A stretch of 9,249 bases of DNA from Candidatus Bathyarchaeota archaeon (GCA_030671165.1 DAOVAG010000023.1:1-9249), one strand, 5' to 3'. Counted from the stretch's first letter, positions 1 through 5,162 are shown. Notes: a model not told the origin generated them from the sequence alone. Program-made: numbers and translations.

Positions 1-235
1 GGTATTCAAGGCTAGTAGCCAAATGACTTTGAACTTGTGCCCCAAGCACGTAAACGCGACGGACCGAAGATGAGAACCAACCATTAACGTAGTAGATCAT
101 TTCAGCCAGTTGATACTTCATCATTTCTGCACTTTCAACCATAGCAGCTGTACAACGTACAAAGACCGGCTGACCAACCCGACCTGCTTCGAGATTGGCC
201 TCAACGGCCTGGTTCAAAGTAGTCCAATACTGCAT
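1..235 (-). CDS. Hypothetical protein, N-terminal part, runs off the window
   Basis: This reading frame is open from its ATG at 235 to the left edge of the window, about 78 codons, so only the N-terminal part is visible. I do not recognise the family. It begins MQYWTTLNQAVEANLE and continues as an apparently helical, soluble sequence with several Met, Gln and Val residues; no signal peptide, clear membrane segment or metal motif is seen. The frame stays open upstream to a TAA at 273-275 but has no other standard start, so the ATG is preferred. A TATA-like element at 264-273 lies about 33 bases upstream, which would give a leader of only a few bases. G+C is near 48%, higher than in the genes to the right. 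Short open stretches in the other two minus frames just upstream leave open a frameshifted, longer gene. Confidence 0.45.
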   Translation of the reverse strand, partial: MQYWTTLNQAVEANLEAGRVGQPVFVRCTAAMVESAEMMKYQLAEMIYYVNGWFSSSVRRVYVLGAQVQSHLATSLEY

Positions 236-263
236 CGATTCTTCGACCTTGCTTGTTGTCTGA

Positions 264-292
264 GATATTTATAGAATGACTGATATTTATAC
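264..292 (-). promoter_or_regulatory. Tandem TATA-like elements upstream of the partial left-edge gene
   Basis: On the minus strand the ten bases TATAAATATC occur twice, at 273-264 and 291-282, 18 bases apart. The nearer copy is centred about 33 bases before the ATG at 235, close to normal archaeal TATA spacing for a very short leader. The duplicate may be chance or a coding repeat if the region was once translated. Confidence 0.35.
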
Positions 293-761
293 CCCATAGC
301 GTAAGCAATGTTGAGATTTAAGACTTTAAAGCAGAAAAGACGACAGTACTACATTCAAACTGCTTATACCGTGCGCTATGGTCAAAGAAGTTCATCGAGT
401 GATTTTTTTTTCAGACTAGATTAGATCAATTATTTTTCTTAAGCTAACTAGCAATTCTATCATGTGCCTAGGTCTCATTACTCAGTCTTCTCAACCAAAG
501 CATAACCACAGCTAACTAACTACAAGTTACGAGTACACTTATCACATCTAAAGCTAACGTAACCATCTAAACCAGCGAATTGTAATGACTTAGCAAGTGA
601 ACGCATAATGCTGGGCGCGGCGCATGCTAGCTAATTTAAGTTACATATCCAATCATCCAATACAGTCAAGTTTTTTATCTGGAATTTTGTTTACCATCAA
701 CTCTTACTAGATAGTCCTTATTAATCGTGAAGCGTGAACAAACCATTCTTATTTTCCATTC
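276..761. other. Long stretch without an intact gene
   Basis: No frame of useful length with a credible start is present. The stretch holds the upper copy of the TATA-like repeat, several copies of AGCTAAC (442, 510, 552; a shorter AGCTAA near 628), a run of eight T at about 403-410 and a short GC-rich block around 611-626 that stands out from its AT-rich surroundings. Two short minus-strand frames (395-318 and 297-214) read plausibly as protein and could be fragments of a decayed upstream part of the left-edge gene. Nothing resembling tRNA, rRNA or a complete mobile element was seen. Confidence 0.5.
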
Positions 762-1511
762 TTAAAAGAAGAATAAATTAATTGAAGAAACAACAGCCAA
801 TATTATGAATAGTCTTCTTATCCAGGTATTGCCCGCTTTTACCGCCATCTTAACACCGATTTTTGCTCCTAGAATGAAGCTTATTGCTAGAATTATGCCA
901 AAAAAGAAATCTATTTTCAGGTTTATCAAGAAAATTAAAGAAGCTATCATTGATAGAATAGCGACGATGAACCTCGTTATTCCAGCGCTTTTGATAAAGC
1001 TTGTTCCAAAATATGAAACGAACATAAAAGTAAACATAGTAGAAATTCCAGCTCCGAAGAACCCACCATATATACCGAGTAAAAAGCTTAGTACTGCGAT
1101 AGAGATGTAACTCTTTGTGGTTAAAATAATGTGTCTCTCTTCCAATCCAAATTTTTTCTTATAAATCGTTATACCTACCATAATTAGCATCAGTATGCCG
1201 ATTATAGTTTTGAGAATGTTTTCATCGATTTGGAGAACAATGTTAGCACCCAAGAATGAACCTATCGAAGCGAATACGGATAGAAATAACGCTAGTTTTA
1301 TTCCAAACTTTACTTTTTTGTGATAATCTATTGCTCCTACCCCAGTATTGAAAACCATTGCAAATCTGTTTGTTCCTATAGCAAGATGGGGTTGAAGCCC
1401 TAAAGAGATTAGAAGTGGAATTGAAAGCAGTGATCCTCCTCCAACTATAGTATTTATGACACCAGAGAATAAGCCACCACTAAAGAGGAGGATTGCTGTT
1501 ATGAAATCCAT
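762..1511 (-). CDS. TSUP (TauE/SafE, DUF81) family membrane permease
   Basis: This is a 249-residue integral membrane protein of the TSUP family, whose characterised members export or import sulfite, sulfoacetate, taurine-derived or other organosulfur anions. The substrate here is unknown. Seen in the sequence: a first half with the family signature GGGSLLSIP (residues 24-32) and AIGTNRF (44-50), and a second half with the internally repeated signature GIYGGFFGAG (146-155). About seven to eight hydrophobic segments are separated by short charged loops, and the length is typical of the family. The ATG at 1511 is preceded at about 28 bases by a TATA-like TTTATTATA (1543-1535), so the mRNA is probably leaderless; no Shine-Dalgarno is visible. 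The gene stands alone, facing the left edge and ending just short of the non-genic stretch. Confidence 0.88.
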   Translation of the reverse strand: MDFITAILLFSGGLFSGVINTIVGGGSLLSIPLLISLGLQPHLAIGTNRFAMVFNTGVGAIDYHKKVKFGIKLALFLSVFASIGSFLGANIVLQIDENILKTIIGILMLIMVGITIYKKKFGLEERHIILTTKSYISIAVLSFLLGIYGGFFGAGISTMFTFMFVSYFGTSFIKSAGITRFIVAILSMIASLIFLINLKIDFFFGIILAISFILGAKIGVKMAVKAGNTWIRRLFIILAVVSSINLFFF

Positions 1512-1534
1512 ACTAAACGAGGAAAAGCGTTTGA

Positions 1535-1550
1535 TATAATAAATTTATCC
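1535..1550 (-). promoter_or_regulatory. TATA box of the TSUP permease gene
   Basis: Minus-strand sequence GGATAAATTTATTATA ends at 1535. The TATA-like TTTATTATA is centred about 28 bases before the ATG at 1511, the spacing expected for a leaderless archaeal transcript. Confidence 0.5.
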
Positions 1551-1594
1551 CAAGAAAAAAAGGCAAAAGAATCATCCAACTCATGCTCTAGAAT

Positions 1595-1616
1595 AGCTAA
1601 CTAACTCTAGCTAATG
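1595..1616. repeat. AGCTAA repeat cluster
   Basis: AGCTAACTAAC at 1595-1605 is an exact copy of the 11 bases at 510-520, on the other side of the TSUP gene. A second AGCTAA follows at about 1609-1614, and CTCTAG is also repeated on either side. The function is unknown and the match is short enough to be chance. Confidence 0.25.
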
Positions 1617-1703
1617 GAGAATCCTTTCTTTTCTCTTGTATCTATTGCAATACCATTCTCAATTGGTTTAAGTGGAATTTTATGCGCGTGCTTGCTGTTA
1701 TTC

Positions 1704-2120
1704 TTATCGGGATTGGTTGCACGTATAACATGTTTTATTGTGAACACAAATGATTCCGCCACAGGTAGAGCATTTCCATCGTTCTTGTTCGTTTTTTAGG
1801 AATTGCTCGATACCCTGTGTCTGAATGTTCCTCAGATTCTCAATCATACTCATTCCATATTTGGCTCTGGTGCGTGTATCTAGTGTTGTTAGATTTTCAC
1901 ATGGAAAATCTGTGCATTCAAAACAATACTCAATTTGTTTAGTTGCCAACGTATCACACTGTTTTTTAATAAATGCACATTGGCTATCCCTCGATCGACA
2001 GTTGCTGCAGGGATGTTTTCTTTTTTTACCCTTCATTGTATAACCAAAAAAAGAGATGCATATCCCGCAGTTCATGCCACATGGTGCGATGAGTTCAGGC
2101 ACGAACTTTCCTTTTTGCAT
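1704..2120 (-). CDS. DUF3795 cysteine-rich protein with C-terminal zinc ribbon
   Basis: This is a 138-residue cysteine-rich protein of the DUF3795 type, a family of unknown function found in archaea and bacteria. The N-terminal domain shows APCGMNCGIC (C14, C18, C21), C38-x2-C41, C48, C55 and the family's FPC block with C66-x2-C69-x4-C74. A C-terminal ribbon-like part has C117-x2-C120 and C131-x2-C134 with C125 and H127 between. Fifteen cysteines in 138 residues and no membrane segment suggest a cytoplasmic metal- or thiol-binding protein. It is clearly paralogous to the divergent 2281-2727 gene. The ATG at 2120 is given as start, but a GTG at 2102 has a Shine-Dalgarno-like AAAGGAAA six bases upstream and would give MPELIAPCG, matching the paralogue's MREELIAPCG better. 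A TATA-like element lies around 2165-2180. Confidence 0.85.
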   Translation of the reverse strand: MQKGKFVPELIAPCGMNCGICISFFGYTMKGKKRKHPCSNCRSRDSQCAFIKKQCDTLATKQIEYCFECTDFPCENLTTLDTRTRAKYGMSMIENLRNIQTQGIEQFLKNEQERWKCSTCGGIICVHNKTCYTCNQSR

Positions 2121-2164
2121 GGATTACCGAGTAATGAAACACCATCTTAACTGTTTGGGTTCGG

Positions 2165-2180
2165 GGATTAAATTTTTATC
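2165..2180 (-). promoter_or_regulatory. TATA-like element of the 1704-2120 gene
   Basis: The minus strand reads GATAAAAATTTAATCC from 2180. With start-site spacing of about 26 bases, transcription would begin near 2146. That leaves a leader long enough to include the Shine-Dalgarno-like site in front of the alternative GTG at 2102. Confidence 0.35.
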
Positions 2181-2223
2181 TAATCAATCAAAAAAACGAG
2201 AATGTAGCGCGAGCAAACTGTTA

Positions 2224-2241
2224 TTAGAACAGGGGTTCTAA
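2224..2241. promoter_or_regulatory. Perfect 7-4-7 inverted repeat in the divergent DUF3795 promoter region
   Basis: TTAGAAC-AGGG-GTTCTAA is a perfect inverted repeat lying 40-57 bases before the ATG at 2281. It overlaps the best TATA-like sequence (GTTATTAG, about 2219-2226) for that gene. Its placement suggests an operator for a dimeric repressor, or a hairpin at the mRNA 5' end. No regulator gene is nearby to assign to it. Confidence 0.4.
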
Positions 2242-2280
2242 ACTGTGGAATTGTATGTCGTAAGTTGAGGGATCAGTATT

Positions 2281-2727
2281 ATGAGAGAGGAATTGATAGC
2301 TCCATGCGGTATGGATTGTGCTGTTTGCAGTAGCTACCTTGCTTTGAAAAATGATGTTAAAGCTAAAGGAGTGAGAATGGCTTACTGTAAGGGTTGCCGA
2401 CCTAGAGACAAAATGTGTGCGTTTCTCAAGAAAAAATGCGAGTTACTTTTGAAAAACAAAGTAAGATTCTGTTATGAATGTGAAGAATTTCCCTGTGAAA
2501 ACTTAGAACATATTGACAAACGCTATCAAACATTTTTCCGCATGAGTTTGATAGACAATCTTAAGCTCATCAAGAAGCATGGTTTAACCAAGTTTTTAGA
2601 GAGTCAAAAGAAAAAATGGCAATGTCCGAACTGTGGAGAAGTAATCTGTTGCCATAATGGAATATGTTTTAGTTGTGATTTGGAAAAACTGAAAAACAAG
2701 AAGAAACGTTACCGATGGGAAGACTAG
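2281..2727 (+). CDS. DUF3795 cysteine-rich protein with C-terminal zinc ribbon (paralogue)
   Basis: This is a 148-residue DUF3795 protein of unknown function, a close paralogue of the divergent 1704-2120 product. Shared features run the full length: IAPCGM near the N-terminus (C9, C13, C16), C36-x2-C39, C46, C53, then C64-x2-C67-x4-C72 in the FPCENL block, a helical middle with MSLIDNL, and a C-terminal ribbon C115-x2-C118 and C129-x2-C132 with CCH at 123-125. The C-terminus is lysine-rich, unlike the paralogue. The ATG at 2281 is preceded by GAGGGATC (2267-2274), a Shine-Dalgarno-like site six bases away, so this gene probably has a leader. It ends in TAG. The inverted repeat at 2224-2241 lies in its promoter region. 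The protein is predicted soluble and cytoplasmic, perhaps binding metal; a catalytic role cannot be read from the sequence. Confidence 0.88.
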   Translation: MREELIAPCGMDCAVCSSYLALKNDVKAKGVRMAYCKGCRPRDKMCAFLKKKCELLLKNKVRFCYECEEFPCENLEHIDKRYQTFFRMSLIDNLKLIKKHGLTKFLESQKKKWQCPNCGEVICCHNGICFSCDLEKLKNKKKRYRWED

Positions 2728-2787
2728 TCAAAATACATTATACTCCTATAACTTCTTAGAAATCTCCATGAAACTAAAAACCAAACA

Positions 2788-2817
2788 ACACGTCTAATCA
2801 TGATTAGAAAAACGTGT
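2788..2817. terminator. Hairpin between convergent genes, probable bidirectional terminator
   Basis: The outer arms ACACGT (2788-2793) and ACGTGT (2812-2817) enclose a perfect 14-base palindrome CTAATCATGATTAG (2794-2807), with a four-A bulge on the 3' side. It lies between the ends of the plus gene at 2727 and the minus gene at 2871, where a terminator serving both is expected. No long T tract follows. Confidence 0.45.
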
Positions 2818-2826
2818 ATAGGCAAA

Positions 2827-2848
2827 ATATTTTACGGGTAAATATGGG
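2827..2848 (+). repeat. Copy 1 of a 22-base intergenic motif with core TTTACNGGTAAA
   Basis: Bases 2827-2848 match 3512-3533 at 19 of 22 positions (hand aligned). The core TTTAC-GG-GTAAA is a near-palindrome. It lies about 23 bases beyond the stop of the 2871-3425 gene. Confidence 0.4.
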
Positions 2849-2870
2849 TGCAACTTTCATTATCTATAAA

Positions 2871-3425
2871 TCATTTTCTCAGTTTCAAATGATAGTTTTT
2901 CTTTTTTGCAATTTCATTTAGTAATAAATGTAGTATCTTAGATTTGGCTTTAAGGGTCAATCCATTTGCTTTTTCCTTTGCTTCAGATAATGCCTTTTCT
3001 AGTTCTTCAATCTCCATTACTGTAGCTGCGATACAATAATAACTCTTAGATCTTCCTTCATTGAAATCTTCAAGCATTTCTTCTAACAACTTTTTTCTAA
3101 TTTCTTGAAGATAGGTAAAATTCTCAATTCCTTTGTTCTCAATGAAGAAAATGTTATCATTCAGCTTTTGATAGCATACAAAGGAGTCATAATTCTCACT
3201 AAATTCTCTGTGTTTTTTCCACTTCTCACAAGTATCGCTTTCTTTGCAATCCCAACAAAACTCAATATTCTTCTTCTGTCTTACACACCGTATGAAAGTG
3301 CACCCTACATTCATTCTTGATTCACTTTTGCAGCCATCACATTTACTTTTAGTTTCTCTATGATAGGCTGGACAAAGTTTACATGAAAGTCCACAAATTC
3401 CAACTTTAGGATATTTAATAATCAT
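2871..3425 (-). CDS. DUF3795-type cysteine-rich protein with long helical C-terminus
   Basis: This 184-residue protein has a DUF3795-type N-terminal half and an extended helical tail. The cysteines are C11-x3-C15-x2-C18 (ICGLSCKLC), C29-x2-C32, C42, C47, then C57-x2-C60-x5-C66, the same layout as the neighbours but with one extra residue before the last cysteine. From about residue 105 the sequence is rich in Glu, Lys and Leu (for example EEMLEDFNEG, MEIEELEKALSEAKEKAN) and likely forms helices or a short coiled coil; it lacks the C-terminal ribbon of the two paralogues to the left. It is predicted to be a soluble protein of unknown function. The ATG at 3425 lies about 34 bases from the centre of a TATA-like TTATATTTA (3463-3455), giving a leader of roughly eight bases. 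An AAGGAAG sequence is too far upstream to act as ribosome site. Confidence 0.85.
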   Translation of the reverse strand: MIIKYPKVGICGLSCKLCPAYHRETKSKCDGCKSESRMNVGCTFIRCVRQKKNIEFCWDCKESDTCEKWKKHREFSENYDSFVCYQKLNDNIFFIENKGIENFTYLQEIRKKLLEEMLEDFNEGRSKSYYCIAATVMEIEELEKALSEAKEKANGLTLKAKSKILHLLLNEIAKKKNYHLKLRK

Positions 3426-3454
3426 TAAGGTTATCTAACTTCCTTTTAGACTTG

Positions 3455-3465
3455 TAAATATAATC
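3455..3465 (-). promoter_or_regulatory. TATA box of the 2871-3425 gene
   Basis: The minus strand reads GATTATATTTA from 3465, centred about 34 bases before the ATG at 3425. The spacing fits a near-leaderless archaeal transcript. Confidence 0.45.
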
Positions 3466-3511
3466 AAAGTAGAATAACCAATGATAAATTTCTTTTTCTC
3501 AAAGATTGGTG

Positions 3512-3533
3512 ATATTTTACTGGTAAATTAGGG
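3512..3533 (+). repeat. Copy 2 of the TTTACNGGTAAA intergenic motif
   Basis: This copy is identical to 2827-2848 at 19 of 22 positions and in the same orientation. It lies about 71-92 bases beyond the stop of the 3604-4224 gene, overlapping the left arm of the GGGGGA hairpin. Confidence 0.4.
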
Positions 3534-3548
3534 GGAATACCATCCCCC
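3531..3548 (-). terminator. GC-rich hairpin downstream of the zinc-ribbon gene
   Basis: GGGGGA (3531-3536) and TCCCCC (3543-3548) form a six-pair stem with a six-base loop. It lies 56 bases past the stop of the minus-strand 3604-4224 gene, so it may end or stabilise that transcript. No T tract follows on the minus strand. Confidence 0.35.
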
Positions 3549-3558
3549 GCACTAGTGG

Positions 3559-3578
3559 AGTGATTTCACTATTTTTTT
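3559..3578 (+). terminator. Small hairpin followed by seven T on the plus strand
   Basis: AGTGA-TT-TCACT (3559-3570) is followed by A and seven T (3572-3578). This looks like a plus-strand terminator, yet no plus-strand gene lies upstream of it before 2727. It may be incidental or end an unannotated small RNA. Confidence 0.3.
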
Positions 3579-3603
3579 CTTAATAAAGGGTCTTGTGCTG
3601 TAG

Positions 3604-4224
3604 TTAGATGCTTCCATCAGCAGCCCATAGCTTATTCAAGTTTATTGTGGAGCCACAGTTCTTACAGTAATATCCAGATTTGAGTAGACTCTTCTTTTCC
3701 TCGGCACAGTCTATACAGACGTCTCCGCACTTGGGGCAGTTGAATGAAACCTTCAAGCCAGCTGGAATAGTTCTATTAGAGTATGTCTTCAGGTCAACAA
3801 GGTTTGTGAATAGAGAATCAAAGCAATCATTACATGTCTTCATGACATCGATGTTGGGAATCTCGCCTTTATCAAACATATCCTTGCAGCTTCCACATAC
3901 ATGCCAAGCAAATCTATTACATATTACACAGTTTTCACCGATTTCTTTTATACATGATTTGCACATATAACCCCTGTTTGGTACATCATCTACACAAGTT
4001 TCGCAAAGATCATATTTATCACATTTAACACATTTGTAGCCTTTGCCAGCCTCAATAGGTTTTCCACAGCTTGGACAGTTATGTTCAACTACATCTATTC
4101 TCTGGACATCAGGCCTTACAAGCTGAAAATAAGCTTTACAGTGAGAGCAATTGTATTTATCAGATCCAACAGAAGTGACGGAAATGGAACCACAATTAGG
4201 GCATTTAATGAGATTAATACTCAA
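3604..4224 (-). CDS. Multi-zinc-ribbon protein with twelve CxxC motifs
   Basis: This is a 206-residue protein built almost entirely of CxxC knuckles: 8/11, 26/29, 50/53, 65/68, 74/77, 88/91, 99/102, 110/113, 131/134, 163/166, 170/173 and 187/190. Paired knuckles would make about six zinc sites. The first (8-29) and last (163-190) units resemble classic zinc ribbons (CPNCGS, CPKCGD, CKNCGS), and the middle 50-134 resembles tandem RING/LIM-like or double-zinc-ribbon folds. No enzymatic domain or membrane segment is seen, so an adaptor or nucleic-acid/protein-binding role is an inference only. The start is unusual: TTG at 4224, because the only nearby ATGs (4232, 4229) lead straight to a stop in another frame and the frame closes with TAG at 4239. 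A TATA-like ATTATTTAC is centred about 27 bases upstream, consistent with leaderless initiation at TTG. Cytoplasmic location is likely. Confidence 0.8.
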   Translation of the reverse strand: MSINLIKCPNCGSISVTSVGSDKYNCSHCKAYFQLVRPDVQRIDVVEHNCPSCGKPIEAGKGYKCVKCDKYDLCETCVDDVPNRGYMCKSCIKEIGENCVICNRFAWHVCGSCKDMFDKGEIPNIDVMKTCNDCFDSLFTNLVDLKTYSNRTIPAGLKVSFNCPKCGDVCIDCAEEKKSLLKSGYYCKNCGSTINLNKLWAADGSI

Positions 4225-4246
4225 AACATCATCTTCCTATTGACAT

Positions 4247-4257
4247 GTAAATAATCC
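4247..4257 (-). promoter_or_regulatory. TATA box of the multi-zinc-ribbon gene
   Basis: The minus strand reads GGATTATTTAC from 4257, centred about 27 bases before the TTG at 4224. This supports that TTG as a leaderless start. Confidence 0.45.
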
Positions 4258-4366
4258 TTCCATATTCAAGGCATGACCATTTAAAACTTCTCAATTAATC
4301 AGATTAGCTTGCTCTGACCTCGGTATAACGTTAATAAAGATGGATTATCAAGTTTTTTTATTATCT

Positions 4367-4372
4367 AAGGAG
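4367..4372 (+). promoter_or_regulatory. Shine-Dalgarno site deciding the 4382 start
   Basis: AAGGAG lies nine bases before the ATG at 4382. It selects this ATG over the in-frame upstream ATG at 4340, which has no ribosome site. A TATA-like GGTATAACG at about 4322-4330 would place transcription start near 4350, downstream of the 4340 ATG. Confidence 0.65.
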
Positions 4373-4381
4373 CCGTTGAAC

Positions 4382-4726
4382 ATGGAGGTAAATCTAAGGT
4401 TGGCTACACCTTGTGGTTCATTTTGTGGCGAATGTCGATTTTTTAAGGATGGGACGTGTGCTGGCTGTGGATATGTTGAAGGGAAACCGTGGTGGGGTGA
4501 CTGCCGATTCTATTCATGCACAAAAGAAAAGAATATTGAGCATTGCGGCTTATGACTATTGTTTCCTTGCGATTATTATCTACAAGCTTATGACCCCAGT
4601 GAGGGAGTTTGGAGAGTCTTTTATCGTGCAGGACAACTTGTGTATAGAAAAAAAGTTGGTACTGATAAATGGTTACAAGGAAAAATAGAAGGCAAGAATC
4701 CTGACCCCAAATACCAAGAGAGCTGA
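4382..4726 (+). CDS. DUF3795 protein with in-frame TGA at a conserved cysteine (possible selenoprotein or nonsense mutant)
   Basis: The frame from the ATG at 4382 stops at TGA 4553-4555 after 57 codons, but continues in the same frame for 56 more sense codons to a second TGA at 4724-4726. Both halves read as one short DUF3795 protein: C11-x3-C15-x2-C18, C26-x2-C29, C41, C46, then C55-x2-[TGA 58]-x4-C63. The paralogues have C66-x2-C69-x4-C74 and C64-x2-C67-x4-C72, so the TGA sits exactly on the second cysteine of this block. After it come FPCDYY, AYDP and YRAGQLVYRKK, typical of short family members, with no frameshift. Either the TGA is read as selenocysteine, or a TGC/TGT codon has mutated recently. 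TGA also ends other genes here, so it is not generally reassigned. No convincing SECIS element was found by eye. Without readthrough the product is a 57-residue stub. Confidence 0.7.
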
Positions 4727-4955
4727 CAAACTCTCCTATATAACGTCTTTTGGCAGAGTATAACCTCGTCATAGATATCTGTTGGATACTTTGAACAGTT
4801 ATTACGTCAATGCTATGTATCGCTGCTCCTTTACTTTCTGACATATGGGCAAACGTATCATCTCTCTTCAAGTTATTTGATGTAAATAACTCAAGTAATC
4901 AGAATGGGATAGATAAAATCGTTAGCTGAAAAAAGGGTTGGCAATTCATCGAGAT
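4727..4955. other. Convergent intergenic stretch
   Basis: No credible gene is seen between the readthrough DUF3795 frame and the small zinc-finger gene. A GAGAG/CTCTC pair straddles the end of the frame at about 4718-4735, a TATA-like CTATATAACG follows, and a strong hairpin lies at 4871-4891. If selenocysteine is used, this is where an archaeal 3' SECIS would be expected. Confidence 0.4.
4871..4891. terminator. Eight-pair hairpin between convergent genes
   Basis: AGTTATTT (4871-4878) and AAATAACT (4884-4891) form a perfect stem with loop GATGT. It lies between the plus gene ending at 4726 and the minus gene ending at 4956, so it probably separates the two transcripts. Confidence 0.35.
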
Positions 4956-5072
4956 CTACATAGCTTCTTGAGCGACTCTTCTGGCTTCTCTAAAACAATC
5001 CTCGCAATAATATTTTCCCCGAGAATAAGTTGCAGCTCCTGTTTCTTTTCCACAACTATTACAAATCGCCAT
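4956..5072 (-). CDS. Small zinc-finger protein, 38 residues
   Basis: This short gene encodes 38 residues: MAICNSCGKETGAA at the N-terminus, then C20-x2-C23 (CEDC) after an aromatic YYC, then an Ala/Arg-rich helix ending in EAM and TAG. The two CxxC pairs (C4/C7 and C20/C23) are the ligands of one zinc-ribbon or treble-clef-like knuckle. It has the strongest ribosome site in the window, GGAGGTGA at 5085-5078 with a five-base spacer, and a good TATA box at 5137-5130, which together make translation very likely despite its size. The role is unknown; such tiny zinc fingers are common in archaea, and binding of nucleic acid or of a protein partner is possible. It lies alone, downstream of the DUF401 gene on the same strand, with its own promoter. 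Confidence 0.8.
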   Translation of the reverse strand: MAICNSCGKETGAATYSRGKYYCEDCFREARRVAQEAM

Positions 5073-5077
5073 CTATT

Positions 5078-5085
5078 TCACCTCC
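5078..5085 (-). promoter_or_regulatory. Strong Shine-Dalgarno of the 38-residue gene
   Basis: The minus strand reads GGAGGTGA from 5085, five bases before the ATG at 5072. The match to the consensus is full length and it is the main support for the short gene. Confidence 0.8.
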
Positions 5086-5129
5086 TTTTAATACATCGAG
5101 CGCATTTACGTGATAATTCTTAAAAACAC

Positions 5130-5138
5130 TATATAAGC
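5130..5138 (-). promoter_or_regulatory. TATA box of the 38-residue gene
   Basis: The minus strand reads GCTTATATAG across this position. Transcription would start near 5107 and give a leader of about 35 bases carrying the Shine-Dalgarno site. Confidence 0.55.
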
Positions 5139-5162
5139 ATTATCATAATAGTAATAAATAAA

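Noticed and set aside
805..1110. 101-codon plus frame inside the TSUP permease gene
   Set aside because: It is antisense to a clear membrane permease with family signatures, and no promoter or ribosome site is seen.
4340..4381. Upstream in-frame ATG at 4340 as start of the TGA-containing DUF3795 gene
   Set aside because: It has no ribosome site and probably lies upstream of the transcription start. ATG 4382 has AAGGAG at nine bases and starts just before the first family cysteines.
4443..4871. 142-codon minus frame starting with TTG
   Set aside because: It overlaps the DUF3795 gene in antisense, has no ribosome site, and its C-terminal part is low-complexity antisense text.
4727..4955. A SECIS element for the TGA-containing gene
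   Set aside because: The hairpins found (4871-4891 and a weak stem near 4840-4862) lack the known archaeal internal-loop features. I could not support a call by eye, though a structure-based search could still find one.
4938..5123. 61-codon plus frame over the small zinc-finger gene
   Set aside because: It is the antisense of the 38-residue gene, which has a strong ribosome site, promoter and zinc motifs.
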